Source: Streptomyces cupreus (GTDB taxonomy: Bacteria > Actinomycetota > Actinomycetes > Streptomycetales > Streptomycetaceae). Taken from it: DNA of 44,128 bases. The first letter of the stretch is position 1. Each line of letters opens with the position of its first letter. Made by a program: the position numbers and the translations under genes. Shown piece by piece: positions 7,886 through 15,089 of this stretch. Below the pieces are notes generated by a model that was not told the origin of the DNA, made no database searches, and worked only from the letters and a program-made list of their open reading frames with translations. The stretch covers positions 1 to 44,128 of the forward strand of contig NZ_JACMSF010000066.1 of assembly GCF_014257025.1 (NCBI RefSeq), read 5' to 3'.

Positions 7886-8746
7886 CTACTCCACGAACAG
7901 CCCGCGTGCCGCCGCCCGCGCGTCGAACTCCTCGAGCCGCGCCTGCGCGTCCGGCAGGTCGTCGCACATGGCCTCCAGCAGGACCCGGCCGAGCAGCATC
8001 GGGGCGCACGCGGTGTCGAAGGCGAGCCCGGTGCCGACGGCGGCGGGCAGCAGCAGGTCGGAGACCTTGGCGACCGGCGCGAAGGCGGAGTCGGCGACCG
8101 TGACCACGGTCAGACCGGCCTCCTTGGCGTAGCCGAGGGTGTCCAGGACCTCGCGCGGATGCCGGGGCAGCGCGAAGCAGAGCAGCGCCGAGGCGCCCGC
8201 CCGGACGCAGGCGTCGATCCGGTCGTGGACCATCGTGCCGCCCTCGTGCAGCAGCCGGACGTCCGGGTGGACCTTGGCGGCGAAGTAGGCGAAGCCGTAC
8301 GCCTGGGAGGCCGCCGCGCGCAGTCCCAGCACCGGCAGCGGACGGGAGGCGGCCAGCAGCCGGCCCGCCTTCTGCACCGGGCGCGGGTCGGCGAGCAGTT
8401 CCGCGAGATGGCGCAGGTTCTCGATCTCGGCCTCGACGGCCTGCTGGTACTCGTTGAACGCGCCCGGGGCGGTCGCCGGTTCGGCGGGCGCAACCTCGCG
8501 CAGATGCTTGCGCAGGGCCGGGTAGCCGTCGAAGCCGAGGGCGACGGCGAAGCGGGTCACGGACGGCTGGCTGACCCCGGCCAGTTCGGCCAGCTCCACG
8601 CTGGAGAGGAAGGGCACGTCGGCGGCCCGGCGCACCATGCTGTGCGCGATGCGCCGCTGGGTCGGGGTCAGCCGGTGCCCCTCGAAGAGCGCCTGCAGCC
8701 GTGCCGCAGGGGTGTCCGCGGCCCTGGTGTTGCTCTCCGCGCTCAT
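7886..8746 (-). CDS. RpiR/MurR family transcriptional regulator
   Basis: The 286-residue product has an N-terminal RpiR helix-turn-helix (about residues 20-85, with VELAELAGVSQPSVTRFAVALGFDGY) and a C-terminal SIS domain (about 125-260). SIS domains in this family usually bind phosphosugars, but several members respond to other small molecules. The ATG at 8746 overlaps the stop of the ammonia-lyase homologue (ATGA), so the two are one translation-coupled unit and the regulator most likely controls that gene and the divergent ABC importer. Its SIS phosphate-binding serine-rich signature is weak (LRAAASQAYG), which would fit a non-sugar effector. Confidence 0.9.
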   Translation of the reverse strand: MSAESNTRAADTPAARLQALFEGHRLTPTQRRIAHSMVRRAADVPFLSSVELAELAGVSQPSVTRFAVALGFDGYPALRKHLREVAPAEPATAPGAFNEYQQAVEAEIENLRHLAELLADPRPVQKAGRLLAASRPLPVLGLRAAASQAYGFAYFAAKVHPDVRLLHEGGTMVHDRIDACVRAGASALLCFALPRHPREVLDTLGYAKEAGLTVVTVADSAFAPVAKVSDLLLPAAVGTGLAFDTACAPMLLGRVLLEAMCDDLPDAQARLEEFDARAAARGLFVE

Positions 8747-10251
8747 GCGCCGTTCCCCCTCCAGATCTCCGTGAACCGGTCGAGCAGCCGGGCCGCCGCC
8801 GTCACGTCGTCCGTGAGCGGCCGGTCGGCCTGGTCCTCGTCGAGCACCGCTTCGGCGAGCTCCAGCGCGCGGCCCGCCGGAAGTCCCGGCTCGGGCCTGA
8901 GGTCCCGCTGGCGCAGCGCCCGTACGGCGGCGACGAGTTCGCAGCCGACGACGAGACGGTACGCGCCGCACGCGCGCAGTGTCTGCCGGGCGGCGAGCGA
9001 GGCGAAACTGGCCTGTTCCTCGACGCCCCGGGAGAGTACAGCGTGGCCGAGGGAGGCGGGCGCCGAGAAGGCGCGCAGATCACCGAGGGCGGCCGCGGCG
9101 GAGTACTCCAGGATCATCACGCCGGACGAGGCGGGCTCGTGGTCGGCGAGGAAGGGCCTGAGGCGGGTGTAGGCGGGCTCGTTGAGGGTGGACAGGCGGG
9201 AGGTGGACAGCCTGGCCACCTGGGTGACGGCCAGCCTGAAGTGGTCCAGGGCGAGGGCGAGCCCGGCCTGGTAGAAGCCACCGTGGTGGTAGGCGGCCAG
9301 GTCCTCGACGGCGATGAGGGGGTTCTCGGCGGCGGCGTTGATCTCCACCGCGAGCACCGCCTCCAGGGCGTCCGCCGCGTCGTGAGCGGGGCCGTGGATC
9401 TGGGGCAGACAGCGGAAGCCGTACGGGTCCTGGATCCGGCCGAGCGGGGGCGTGGGCCGGTCCGCGGCGCCGATCAACTCGCGCATGCGGCGGGCGACTT
9501 CGGTGGAGCCGCGGTGCGGTCGGGCCTCGTGGACGGGGGCGGCGTAGGGCTCGTGGGAGCCGTCGACGGCGAGCAGCGAGAGCGCGGCGACGACCTGGGT
9601 GGCGGCGATGAGTCCGCGCAGTTCGTGCAGGGCGAGCGCGGCCTGACCGAGGGTGAGGGCGTTGCTGCTTATCAGGGCAAGGGCGTCGTTGTTGTCCAGC
9701 GGCTGCGGCTCGGGGGCGCCGGCTCCGCGCCAGGGGTGTTCCCCGGCGAGCGCGAGACCGACCTGGGCGAGCGCCGCCAAGTCGCCCGTTCCCACCGAGC
9801 CGAACTCGTTCACCACCGGATGCGCCCCGCTCTCCAGCGCCTCGCACAGGGCGGTGACGACGGTGGGCCTGAGCCCTGCCCCGCCTGCGAGGAGCTGGTT
9901 GGCGCGGACGGCGAGCATGGCGCGGACCTGCCGGGCGGGGAGCTCCTCACCGATGCCGCCGGCGTGGCTGCGCAGCAGACGCAGGCCGTGTCCGGCGGCG
10001 GCCTCGGTGGGCACATCCTCGTTCCGGTTGGCGCCGACGCCGGTCGAGCGGCCGTAGACGCGCCCCGTCGCGGCGATCTGTCGGGCGGCGTCCCAGGAGC
10101 GGGTGGCCCGCTTCATCGCCTCGTCCTCCGGCACCGGCCGCGCGGCCCCGTCAGCGAGGCGTACGACGTCCGCGACAGAGACTTCACGGCCGTCGAGGAG
10201 CACCGACCCGGTGTCCATGACCGACGGCCCGTCCACGATCCGAGACGACAT
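8743..10251 (-). CDS. Aromatic amino acid lyase superfamily protein (HutH-like) lacking the MIO triad
   Basis: 502 residues, the size of histidine ammonia-lyase. Fold and several catalytic positions are kept: catalytic Tyr66 (VYGRSTGVG), His96 (SHAGGIG), Gln274/Tyr277/Arg280 (RIQDPYGFR) and a Glu at 411-412. However, the Ala-Ser-Gly that cyclises to the MIO electrophile is missing: where HutH has GSVGASGDL this protein reads GSVGTGDL (residues 151-158), one residue shorter. The NGT(Q) motif is replaced by SSNALT (195-200), and QEDHVS by VEEQAS. It is therefore unlikely to be an ordinary HutH. MIO-independent elimination of a better leaving group, as in ergothionase, is an attractive alternative. 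ATG at 10251; the RpiR gene follows with a four-base overlap. Confidence 0.85.
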   Translation of the reverse strand: MSSRIVDGPSVMDTGSVLLDGREVSVADVVRLADGAARPVPEDEAMKRATRSWDAARQIAATGRVYGRSTGVGANRNEDVPTEAAAGHGLRLLRSHAGGIGEELPARQVRAMLAVRANQLLAGGAGLRPTVVTALCEALESGAHPVVNEFGSVGTGDLAALAQVGLALAGEHPWRGAGAPEPQPLDNNDALALISSNALTLGQAALALHELRGLIAATQVVAALSLLAVDGSHEPYAAPVHEARPHRGSTEVARRMRELIGAADRPTPPLGRIQDPYGFRCLPQIHGPAHDAADALEAVLAVEINAAAENPLIAVEDLAAYHHGGFYQAGLALALDHFRLAVTQVARLSTSRLSTLNEPAYTRLRPFLADHEPASSGVMILEYSAAAALGDLRAFSAPASLGHAVLSRGVEEQASFASLAARQTLRACGAYRLVVGCELVAAVRALRQRDLRPEPGLPAGRALELAEAVLDEDQADRPLTDDVTAAARLLDRFTEIWRGNGA

Positions 10252-10299
10252 CAAGCCCAAACTCCCCTCAATCCGGACACCTGATCTTGTCCACCGGTC

Positions 10300-10315
10300 A
10301 TCCGTTACTTCGGAT
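10300..10315. promoter_or_regulatory. Inverted repeat in the lyase/ABC divergent region
   Basis: ATCCG-ttactt-CGGAT is a perfect 5-bp inverted repeat located 50 bases upstream of the lyase homologue start. Possible operator; short, so chance occurrence is not excluded. Confidence 0.3.
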
Positions 10316-10328
10316 TTACACCAACCCG

Positions 10329-10373
10329 TTGACAACCTATTCAGCTACAGAGAACTCTGCATGACGTTATACA
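10329..10373 (+). promoter_or_regulatory. Promoter/operator region of the ABC importer
   Basis: TTGACA (10329-10334) is followed by CTATTCAG (10337-10344), the same block seen at the hut promoter. A 5-bp perfect inverted repeat, CAGAG-AA-CTCTG (10349-10360), comes next, then TATACA (10368-10373), which could be a -10 box 20 bases before the ATG. The repeat would lie in the promoter core, a typical repressor position. The natural candidate repressor is the RpiR protein encoded divergently. A GGGA ribosome-binding site is at 10382-10385. Confidence 0.5.
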
Positions 10374-10392
10374 GCCGGGCAAGGGACAACTC

Positions 10393-11424
10393 ATGATCCA
10401 GTTCGACGCGGTCCACAAGCGCTTCCCCAACGGCACGACAGCAGTTCACGATCTCACCCTCGACCTGCCGGAAGGCGGCGTCACCGTCCTCGTCGGATCC
10501 TCCGGTTGCGGCAAGACGACCACCCTGCGGATGGTCAACCGGATGGTCGAGCCGACCTCCGGCACCGTCCGGGTCGGCGGCAAGGACGTCACCGAGCAGG
10601 ACGCCGCGGAGCTGCGGCGCTCCATCGGTTACGTCATCCAGCAGGCCGGCCTCTTCCCGCACCGCACGGTGCTGGACAACATCGCCACCGTGCCGCTGCT
10701 GCTCGGCCACGGCCGCCGCAGGGCACGGTCCCGGGCGGCCGAGCTCCTGGAGACCGTCGGCCTGTCCGCCGAGGCCGGAAAGCGCTACCCGCACCAGCTC
10801 TCCGGCGGCCAGCAGCAGCGCGTGGGCGTCGCCCGCGCCCTCGCCGCCGACCCGCCGGTGCTGCTCATGGACGAGCCGTTCGGCGCGGTCGACCCGGTCG
10901 TGCGCACCCAGCTTCAGGACGAACTGCTGCGGCTCCAGAAGGAGTTGAGCAAGACCATCGTCTTCGTCACGCACGACATCGACGAGGCCGTACGGCTCGG
11001 CGACCGCATCGCCGTCTTCCGCGCCGGCGGCCATCTGGTGCAGTGCGCCACTCCGACGGAACTGCTCGCCCGCCCGGCCGACGACTTCGTGGCCGACTTC
11101 CTCGGCGCCGAGCGCGGACTGAAGCTGCTCTCGCTGAAGACCCTCGCCGAGGTCCCCCAGGGCCCCGCACCCCAGGGCGACTGGACCCTCGTACTGGACG
11201 CGGCACGCAAGCCCCTCCACTGGGCGTCGAAGGACGCCGAACTCCCCGTACGACCGCTGAAGGACACCGACTCCCTGCTGTCGGCGCTCAACGAGTCGCT
11301 CGCCTCCCCCGCCGGACTGATCGCCCGCGTCGACGCCGACGGTGTTCTCACCGGCGTCTCCTCGCGCGAGGACATCCACGAGCACGCCGGCCGGGCCCAC
11401 ACCGAAGCGCGGGTGGCCGCATGA
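10393..11424 (+). CDS. ABC transporter ATP-binding subunit, quaternary amine/osmoprotectant type
   Basis: The 343-residue ATPase energises import. It has Walker A GSSGCGKTT (about residues 36-44), Q-loop QQAG, signature LSGGQQQR (about 137-144), Walker B VLLMDEPFGAVD and the switch histidine FVTHD. The FPNGT start and the long C-terminal extension with a CBS-like segment (about 265-330) are typical of OpuA/OpuC/ProV ATPases for betaine-type solutes, not of amino-acid ATPases. It is the first gene of a four-gene importer operon; its stop overlaps the next start (ATGA). Divergent from the lyase homologue, with a shared 141-base control region. Confidence 0.93.
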   Translation: MIQFDAVHKRFPNGTTAVHDLTLDLPEGGVTVLVGSSGCGKTTTLRMVNRMVEPTSGTVRVGGKDVTEQDAAELRRSIGYVIQQAGLFPHRTVLDNIATVPLLLGHGRRRARSRAAELLETVGLSAEAGKRYPHQLSGGQQQRVGVARALAADPPVLLMDEPFGAVDPVVRTQLQDELLRLQKELSKTIVFVTHDIDEAVRLGDRIAVFRAGGHLVQCATPTELLARPADDFVADFLGAERGLKLLSLKTLAEVPQGPAPQGDWTLVLDAARKPLHWASKDAELPVRPLKDTDSLLSALNESLASPAGLIARVDADGVLTGVSSREDIHEHAGRAHTEARVAA

Positions 11425-12062
11425 CCATCGACTGGTCGTGGATATCCGGCCACACCGACGACCTCACCACGCTCACGATCTCCCACCTCCAGGCCGCCCT
11501 GAGCGCGGTCGCGCTGGGCCTGCTGATCTCGCTCCCGCTGGCGGTCGTGGCGCACCGGGTCCGCCCCCTGCGCGGCTTCCTGCTCGGCCTGTCGAACGTG
11601 CTCTTCACGATCCCCTCGATCGCGGTCTTCGTGCTTCTGCTCCCGGTCAGCGGGCTGACCCGGACCACCACCGTCATCGGTCTGACGATCTACACCCTGG
11701 TCGTCCTGCTCCGGAACACGGTCGAGGGCCTGGACTCGGTGCCCGCGAAGACCAAGGAGGCGGCGAAGGCGATGGGGACCCGCCCGCTGCGCACGCTGCT
11801 CACCGTCGAGTTCCCGCTGGCGCTCCCCGTGATCATGGCGGGCGTCCGGATCGCGACGGTGATGTCGATCTCGCTCGTCTCGGTCGCGACCTACATCGGC
11901 GACGGTGGCCTCGGCCAGCTCTTCACCGACGGCTTCCAGCGCAACTTCCCGACCCCGGTGATCGCCGGAGTGGTCCTCACCCTGCTTCTGGCCGTGGTCG
12001 CGGACGCGGCCCTGGTCGCCCTCCAGTACGTGCTGACCCCCTGGCGCAGGAGGCGAGCCTGA
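11421..12062 (+). CDS. ABC transporter permease, quaternary amine type (first of two)
   Basis: 213-residue integral membrane protein of the OpuCB/ProW group with about five membrane spans. The cytoplasmic coupling loop is EAAKAMGTRPLRTLLTVEFPLALP (about residues 111-134), containing the EAA motif that contacts the ATPase. It starts at the ATGA overlap with the ATPase gene and ends one base before the second permease. Pairs of short permeases are standard in OpuC/OsmU systems. The substrate cannot be read from the permease. Confidence 0.92.
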   Translation: MTIDWSWISGHTDDLTTLTISHLQAALSAVALGLLISLPLAVVAHRVRPLRGFLLGLSNVLFTIPSIAVFVLLLPVSGLTRTTTVIGLTIYTLVVLLRNTVEGLDSVPAKTKEAAKAMGTRPLRTLLTVEFPLALPVIMAGVRIATVMSISLVSVATYIGDGGLGQLFTDGFQRNFPTPVIAGVVLTLLLAVVADAALVALQYVLTPWRRRRA

Positions 12063-12063
12063 C

Positions 12064-12726
12064 ATGTACGAACTCCTCAAGAACCTCGGCGACTGGCTGA
12101 GCAGCGGCGAGCAGTGGACCGGCCCCGACGGCATCGCCCACCGCCTCACCGAGCACCTCCAGTACTCGCTCCTCGCCACCCTCATCGCGGCCGCGATCGG
12201 CCTCCCGCTCGGTCTGCTGATCGGGCACACCGGCAAAGGCGCGTTCCTCGCGATCAACCTGGCGTCCTTCGGCCGCGCCCTGCCCACCGTCGGCCTGGTC
12301 GTGCTGGTCTTCCTGGCCAGCGGCCTGTCCATGACGCCGGTGTATGTCGCCCTGGTCGCCCTCGCGGTCCCGGCGATCGTCACCAACACCTACGCGGGCA
12401 TGACGGCCGTCGACCCGGAGGTGAAGGACGCGGCGAAGGGCCAGGGCATGCGCGGCCACCAGGTCCTCTTCCAGGTGGAACTGCCGCTGGCCCTCCCCCT
12501 GATCATGACGGGCCTGCGCCTCGCGCTCATCCAGGTCGTCGCCACGGCCACGATCGCCGCGTACGTCTCCTTCGGCGGCCTGGGCCGCTATGTCTTCGAC
12601 GGCCTGGCCCAGCGCGACCTGGTGCAGGTGCTGGGCGGCGCGGTGCTGGTGGCCGTGATCGCCGTAGCCCTGGACCTGTCCCTCTCCGCACTCCAGCGCT
12701 TCCTCTTCCGCCACCGCACTGCCTAG
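12064..12726 (+). CDS. ABC transporter permease, quaternary amine type (second of two)
   Basis: 220 residues with a hydrophilic N-terminus (GDWLSSGEQWTG), about five or six membrane spans and an EAA-like coupling loop VKDAAKGQGMRGHQVLFQVELP. It is homologous to the first permease and would form the heterodimeric channel with it. The gene begins immediately after the first permease stop and precedes the binding-protein gene by 11 bases. Confidence 0.92.
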   Translation: MYELLKNLGDWLSSGEQWTGPDGIAHRLTEHLQYSLLATLIAAAIGLPLGLLIGHTGKGAFLAINLASFGRALPTVGLVVLVFLASGLSMTPVYVALVALAVPAIVTNTYAGMTAVDPEVKDAAKGQGMRGHQVLFQVELPLALPLIMTGLRLALIQVVATATIAAYVSFGGLGRYVFDGLAQRDLVQVLGGAVLVAVIAVALDLSLSALQRFLFRHRTA

Positions 12727-12737
12727 GGACCATTCCG

Positions 12738-13670
12738 ATGAACCGACGCACTCTCCTCGGCGGCCTCCTCGCGGCCGCCTCCGTCCCCGCCCTGTCCGCC
12801 TGCGCGAGCGGCATCACCTCCCTCGACAACGAGGGCACCACCTCCGGTGGCGGCGGCTCCAGCAAGGACGGCATCACCATCGGCACCGCCAACTTCACCG
12901 AGAACCAGGTGCTGGGGTACCTGTACGCGGCCGTACTGGAGGCGGCCGGCGTGAAGGTGAACGTCCGCCCCAACCTCGGCACCAGGGAGATCCTCATCCC
13001 CGCCATCAGGGGCGGCGACATCGATCTGCTCCCCGAGTACCAGGGCGCCCTTCTGCACTACGTCGCCCCGAAGGCGACGGCGACCGAGGAGGGCGAGATG
13101 CAGAACGCCCTCGCCATGGCCCTGCCCGCCGGACTCCAGGTGCTGCCGTACGGCATGGCCGAGGACTCCGACGCCTTCGTGGTCACGCAGGAGACCGCGA
13201 GGAAGTACGGCCTCACCTCACTGGCCGACCTGCAGAAGCAGAACGGCAAGCTGGTCATCGGCGCGGCCCCCGAGGTCAAGAAGCGCGAGGTCGGCGCGGT
13301 GGGCCTGAAGGAGGTCTACGGCGTCGAGTTCAAGGAGTTCAAGTCGCTCGACTCCTCGGGCCCGCTGGTCAAGGGCGCCCTGAAGAAGGGCGACGTGGAC
13401 GTGGCGAACCTCTTCACCACGGACACGGACATCGTCGCGAACGACTGGGTGGTGCTGTCGGACCCGAAGAACCTGATCCCCGGCCAGCACATCGTCCCCC
13501 TGATCGCCGACCGCAAGGCCGACTCCACGGTCCGCAAGGCCCTCGCCGAACTCGGCAACGTCCTCACCACGGCCCAGCTCACCGAGCTCAACCGCCAGGT
13601 GGACAAGGACAAGAAGGACCCCGAGGACGTGGCGAACGCGTACGCGAAGCAGCACGGTCTGGCGAAGTAG
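12738..13670 (+). CDS. Substrate-binding lipoprotein, glycine betaine/quaternary amine (OpuAC-type)
   Basis: The 310-residue protein is the extracytoplasmic receptor. The signal peptide MNRRTLLGGLLAAASVPALSAC ends in a lipobox (LSAC, Cys near 22) and has a twin-arginine pair near the start, so Tat export is possible. The mature part has the OpuAC features IGTANFTENQVLGYLYA and IDLLPEYQGALLHY, where aromatic residues usually build the cage that holds a trimethylammonium group. Substrates known for this family include glycine betaine, choline, carnitine and, for EgtU-type proteins, ergothioneine. Neighbourhood with the MIO-less lyase favours a histidine betaine, by inference. Confidence 0.9.
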   Translation: MNRRTLLGGLLAAASVPALSACASGITSLDNEGTTSGGGGSSKDGITIGTANFTENQVLGYLYAAVLEAAGVKVNVRPNLGTREILIPAIRGGDIDLLPEYQGALLHYVAPKATATEEGEMQNALAMALPAGLQVLPYGMAEDSDAFVVTQETARKYGLTSLADLQKQNGKLVIGAAPEVKKREVGAVGLKEVYGVEFKEFKSLDSSGPLVKGALKKGDVDVANLFTTDTDIVANDWVVLSDPKNLIPGQHIVPLIADRKADSTVRKALAELGNVLTTAQLTELNRQVDKDKKDPEDVANAYAKQHGLAK

Positions 13671-13698
13671 CAGGCGCGCCACCCCCAGCTCCGACAGG

Positions 13699-13747
13699 GG
13701 GGATATCCCCAGTGCGACGACCGGCCGCGCTCCCTACCGTGGAGCAC
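13699..13747 (+). promoter_or_regulatory. Palindrome and putative leaderless promoter
   Basis: A perfect 12-base palindrome GGGGATATCCCC (13699-13710) is followed by GTGCGA (13712-13717), 17 bases, and TACCGT (13735-13740). The -10 box is only seven bases before the ATG at 13748, so transcription would start at or next to the start codon, giving a leaderless mRNA. The palindrome would then overlap the RNA polymerase footprint. Confidence 0.4.
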
Positions 13748-14182
13748 ATGACCGGAAATGGCGCTCAGGACACCGAGCTGAAGAAGGAACTCAACGCCAC
13801 CCTGCACGCGCGCAGGGACCTGGGCGACGAGTACGAGTCCGCGCTGGTCGACTCGTTCCTGGAGAAGGTCGACCAGCGTATCGACGGGGCGGTCGAGCGC
13901 CGGGTGCGCCGGCAGCTCGCCGAGCAGCAGATGGTGGTGGCCCGGGGGGCCCGGTCACCGAAGCCGACGGACTCGTGGGGCGAGCGCTTCGGCTTCGGCA
14001 TCGTCTCGCTGGTGCTGGCGATCCCGCTGTCCGGCATCGGCGGCGGGGTGGCCCACCTGCCCGGCCTGCTGGTCGCCTGGGCGGGCATCGTCGGCGTGAA
14101 CGTGGTCCAGGCGGCCCGCACCCACCCGGACCTGTTCCGGCGCCGGCGCAAGTCCCAGAAGGACAGCGACTGGGAGGACTGA
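13748..14182 (+). CDS. Conserved small membrane protein
   Basis: 144 residues: an acidic/basic helical N-terminal half (about 1-70; ELKKELNATLHARRDLGDEYESALV, then VDQRIDGAVERRVRRQL) that may form a coiled coil, followed by two hydrophobic segments (about 77-98 and 102-120) and a basic tail FRRRRK. Typical of actinomycete integral membrane hypotheticals. An in-frame GTG at 13712 would add 12 residues, but that codon is better read as part of the -35 box; the ATG at 13748 is preferred. The gene converges on the SDR gene with one base between stops. No function can be assigned. Confidence 0.75.
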   Translation: MTGNGAQDTELKKELNATLHARRDLGDEYESALVDSFLEKVDQRIDGAVERRVRRQLAEQQMVVARGARSPKPTDSWGERFGFGIVSLVLAIPLSGIGGGVAHLPGLLVAWAGIVGVNVVQAARTHPDLFRRRRKSQKDSDWED

Positions 14183-14183
14183 G

Positions 14184-14945
14184 TCAGGCCTGCCGGGTGG
14201 GCAGCACCATCACCTGGCGCAGATTCACATGGCGCGGCCGGCTCACGGTGTACGCCACCAGGTCCGCGACCTCCTCGGAGGTCAAGGTGCCCACCGCCGA
14301 CACCATGGCGTCCAGCTCACCGGCCCTCTCCGGGTCGGTGACATGGTCGCGCAGCTCGCTCTCGGTGAACCCCGGCTCCACATTGGTGATCCGTACGTCC
14401 TTCGGCCCGAGCTCGGTGCGCAGGGACTGCGAGAGATGGGTCAGCGCGGCCTTGGTGGCGCCGTACACCGCGTAGTTCGGGAAGGTCAGATGCGCGGCGA
14501 TGGAGGAGATGTTCACCAGGTCCGTCGTACGGCCGTCGGCGGCCGCGGACACCAGGTCCGCCGTGAAAGCGCGGGTCACGCTCAGCACGCCGCTCACATT
14601 GGTGTCGATCATCCGCTGCCAGGCCGCGGTGTCCCCGGCCTCGATCGGGCTCGGGAACATGACCCCGGCGGAGTTGACCACCAAGTCGGCGGGCCCGTAC
14701 ACCTCATGGACGCGACCCGCGGCCGCCGCCACGGACGCCTCGTCGGTGACGTCCGCGACCACGGCCAGCGCCTCACCTCCGTCGGCCCGGATCTTCCCGG
14801 CGAGCGCGTCGAGCCGCTCCCCGCGCCGGGCCAGCAGCGCCACCCGCGCCCCGTGCCGGGCCAGCAGTACGGCGACGGCCTCGCCGATCCCACTGGCGGC
14901 CCCGGTGACGACGGCGGTACGGCCGGCCAGATTCTCGTAGGACAT
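14184..14945 (-). CDS. SDR family NAD(P)-dependent oxidoreductase
   Basis: 253-residue classical short-chain dehydrogenase: cofactor-binding TGAASGIG (about residues 15-22), NSAGV, the catalytic serine in ISSIA and YxxxK as YGATK (about 163-167). It is closest in style to the NADP-dependent 'clavaldehyde dehydrogenase-like' SDRs common in actinomycetes; the substrate is unknown. ATG at 14945 has GAGGGAG eight bases upstream. It is transcribed divergently from the XRE regulator, which most likely represses it through the repeats at 15018-15056. Confidence 0.9.
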   Translation of the reverse strand: MSYENLAGRTAVVTGAASGIGEAVAVLLARHGARVALLARRGERLDALAGKIRADGGEALAVVADVTDEASVAAAAGRVHEVYGPADLVVNSAGVMFPSPIEAGDTAAWQRMIDTNVSGVLSVTRAFTADLVSAAADGRTTDLVNISSIAAHLTFPNYAVYGATKAALTHLSQSLRTELGPKDVRITNVEPGFTESELRDHVTDPERAGELDAMVSAVGTLTSEEVADLVAYTVSRPRHVNLRQVMVLPTRQA

Positions 14946-15017
14946 CGAGTGCTCCCTCGGTCGCGGCCGGGGCGTCTCCCCGGCGCACCGACCACCCTGC
15001 GCGCCGGTCGCGGCCGT

Positions 15018-15056
15018 ACCCAGGGATGAGCTTTTCCTGGGTCTGACAGAACCAGG
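15018..15056. promoter_or_regulatory. Triple half-site operator between SDR and XRE genes
   Basis: ACCCAGG (15018-15024) and CCTGGGT (15036-15042) form a perfect 7-bp inverted repeat with an 11-base spacer. CCTGGGT also pairs with AACCAGG (15050-15056) as a 6-of-7 inverted repeat around CTGACAG. The arrangement lies between the divergent SDR and XRE genes, where an autoregulating HTH protein would bind. Confidence 0.55.
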
Positions 15057-15076
15057 TTCACGACCGCGCGGGCACC

Positions 15077-15082
15077 TACGAT
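15077..15082 (+). promoter_or_regulatory. Putative -10 box for a leaderless XRE transcript
   Basis: TACGAT ends seven bases before the ATG at 15090. That spacing places the expected transcription start at the start codon. A weak GAGGG also precedes the ATG, so a short-leader mRNA is possible. Confidence 0.4.
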
Positions 15083-15089
15083 CGAGGGC

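Noticed and set aside
8743..10251. Plain annotation as histidine ammonia-lyase (hutH)
   Set aside because: The MIO triad and the NGT(Q) motif are missing, so the catalytic class is not assured; recorded instead as a superfamily member.
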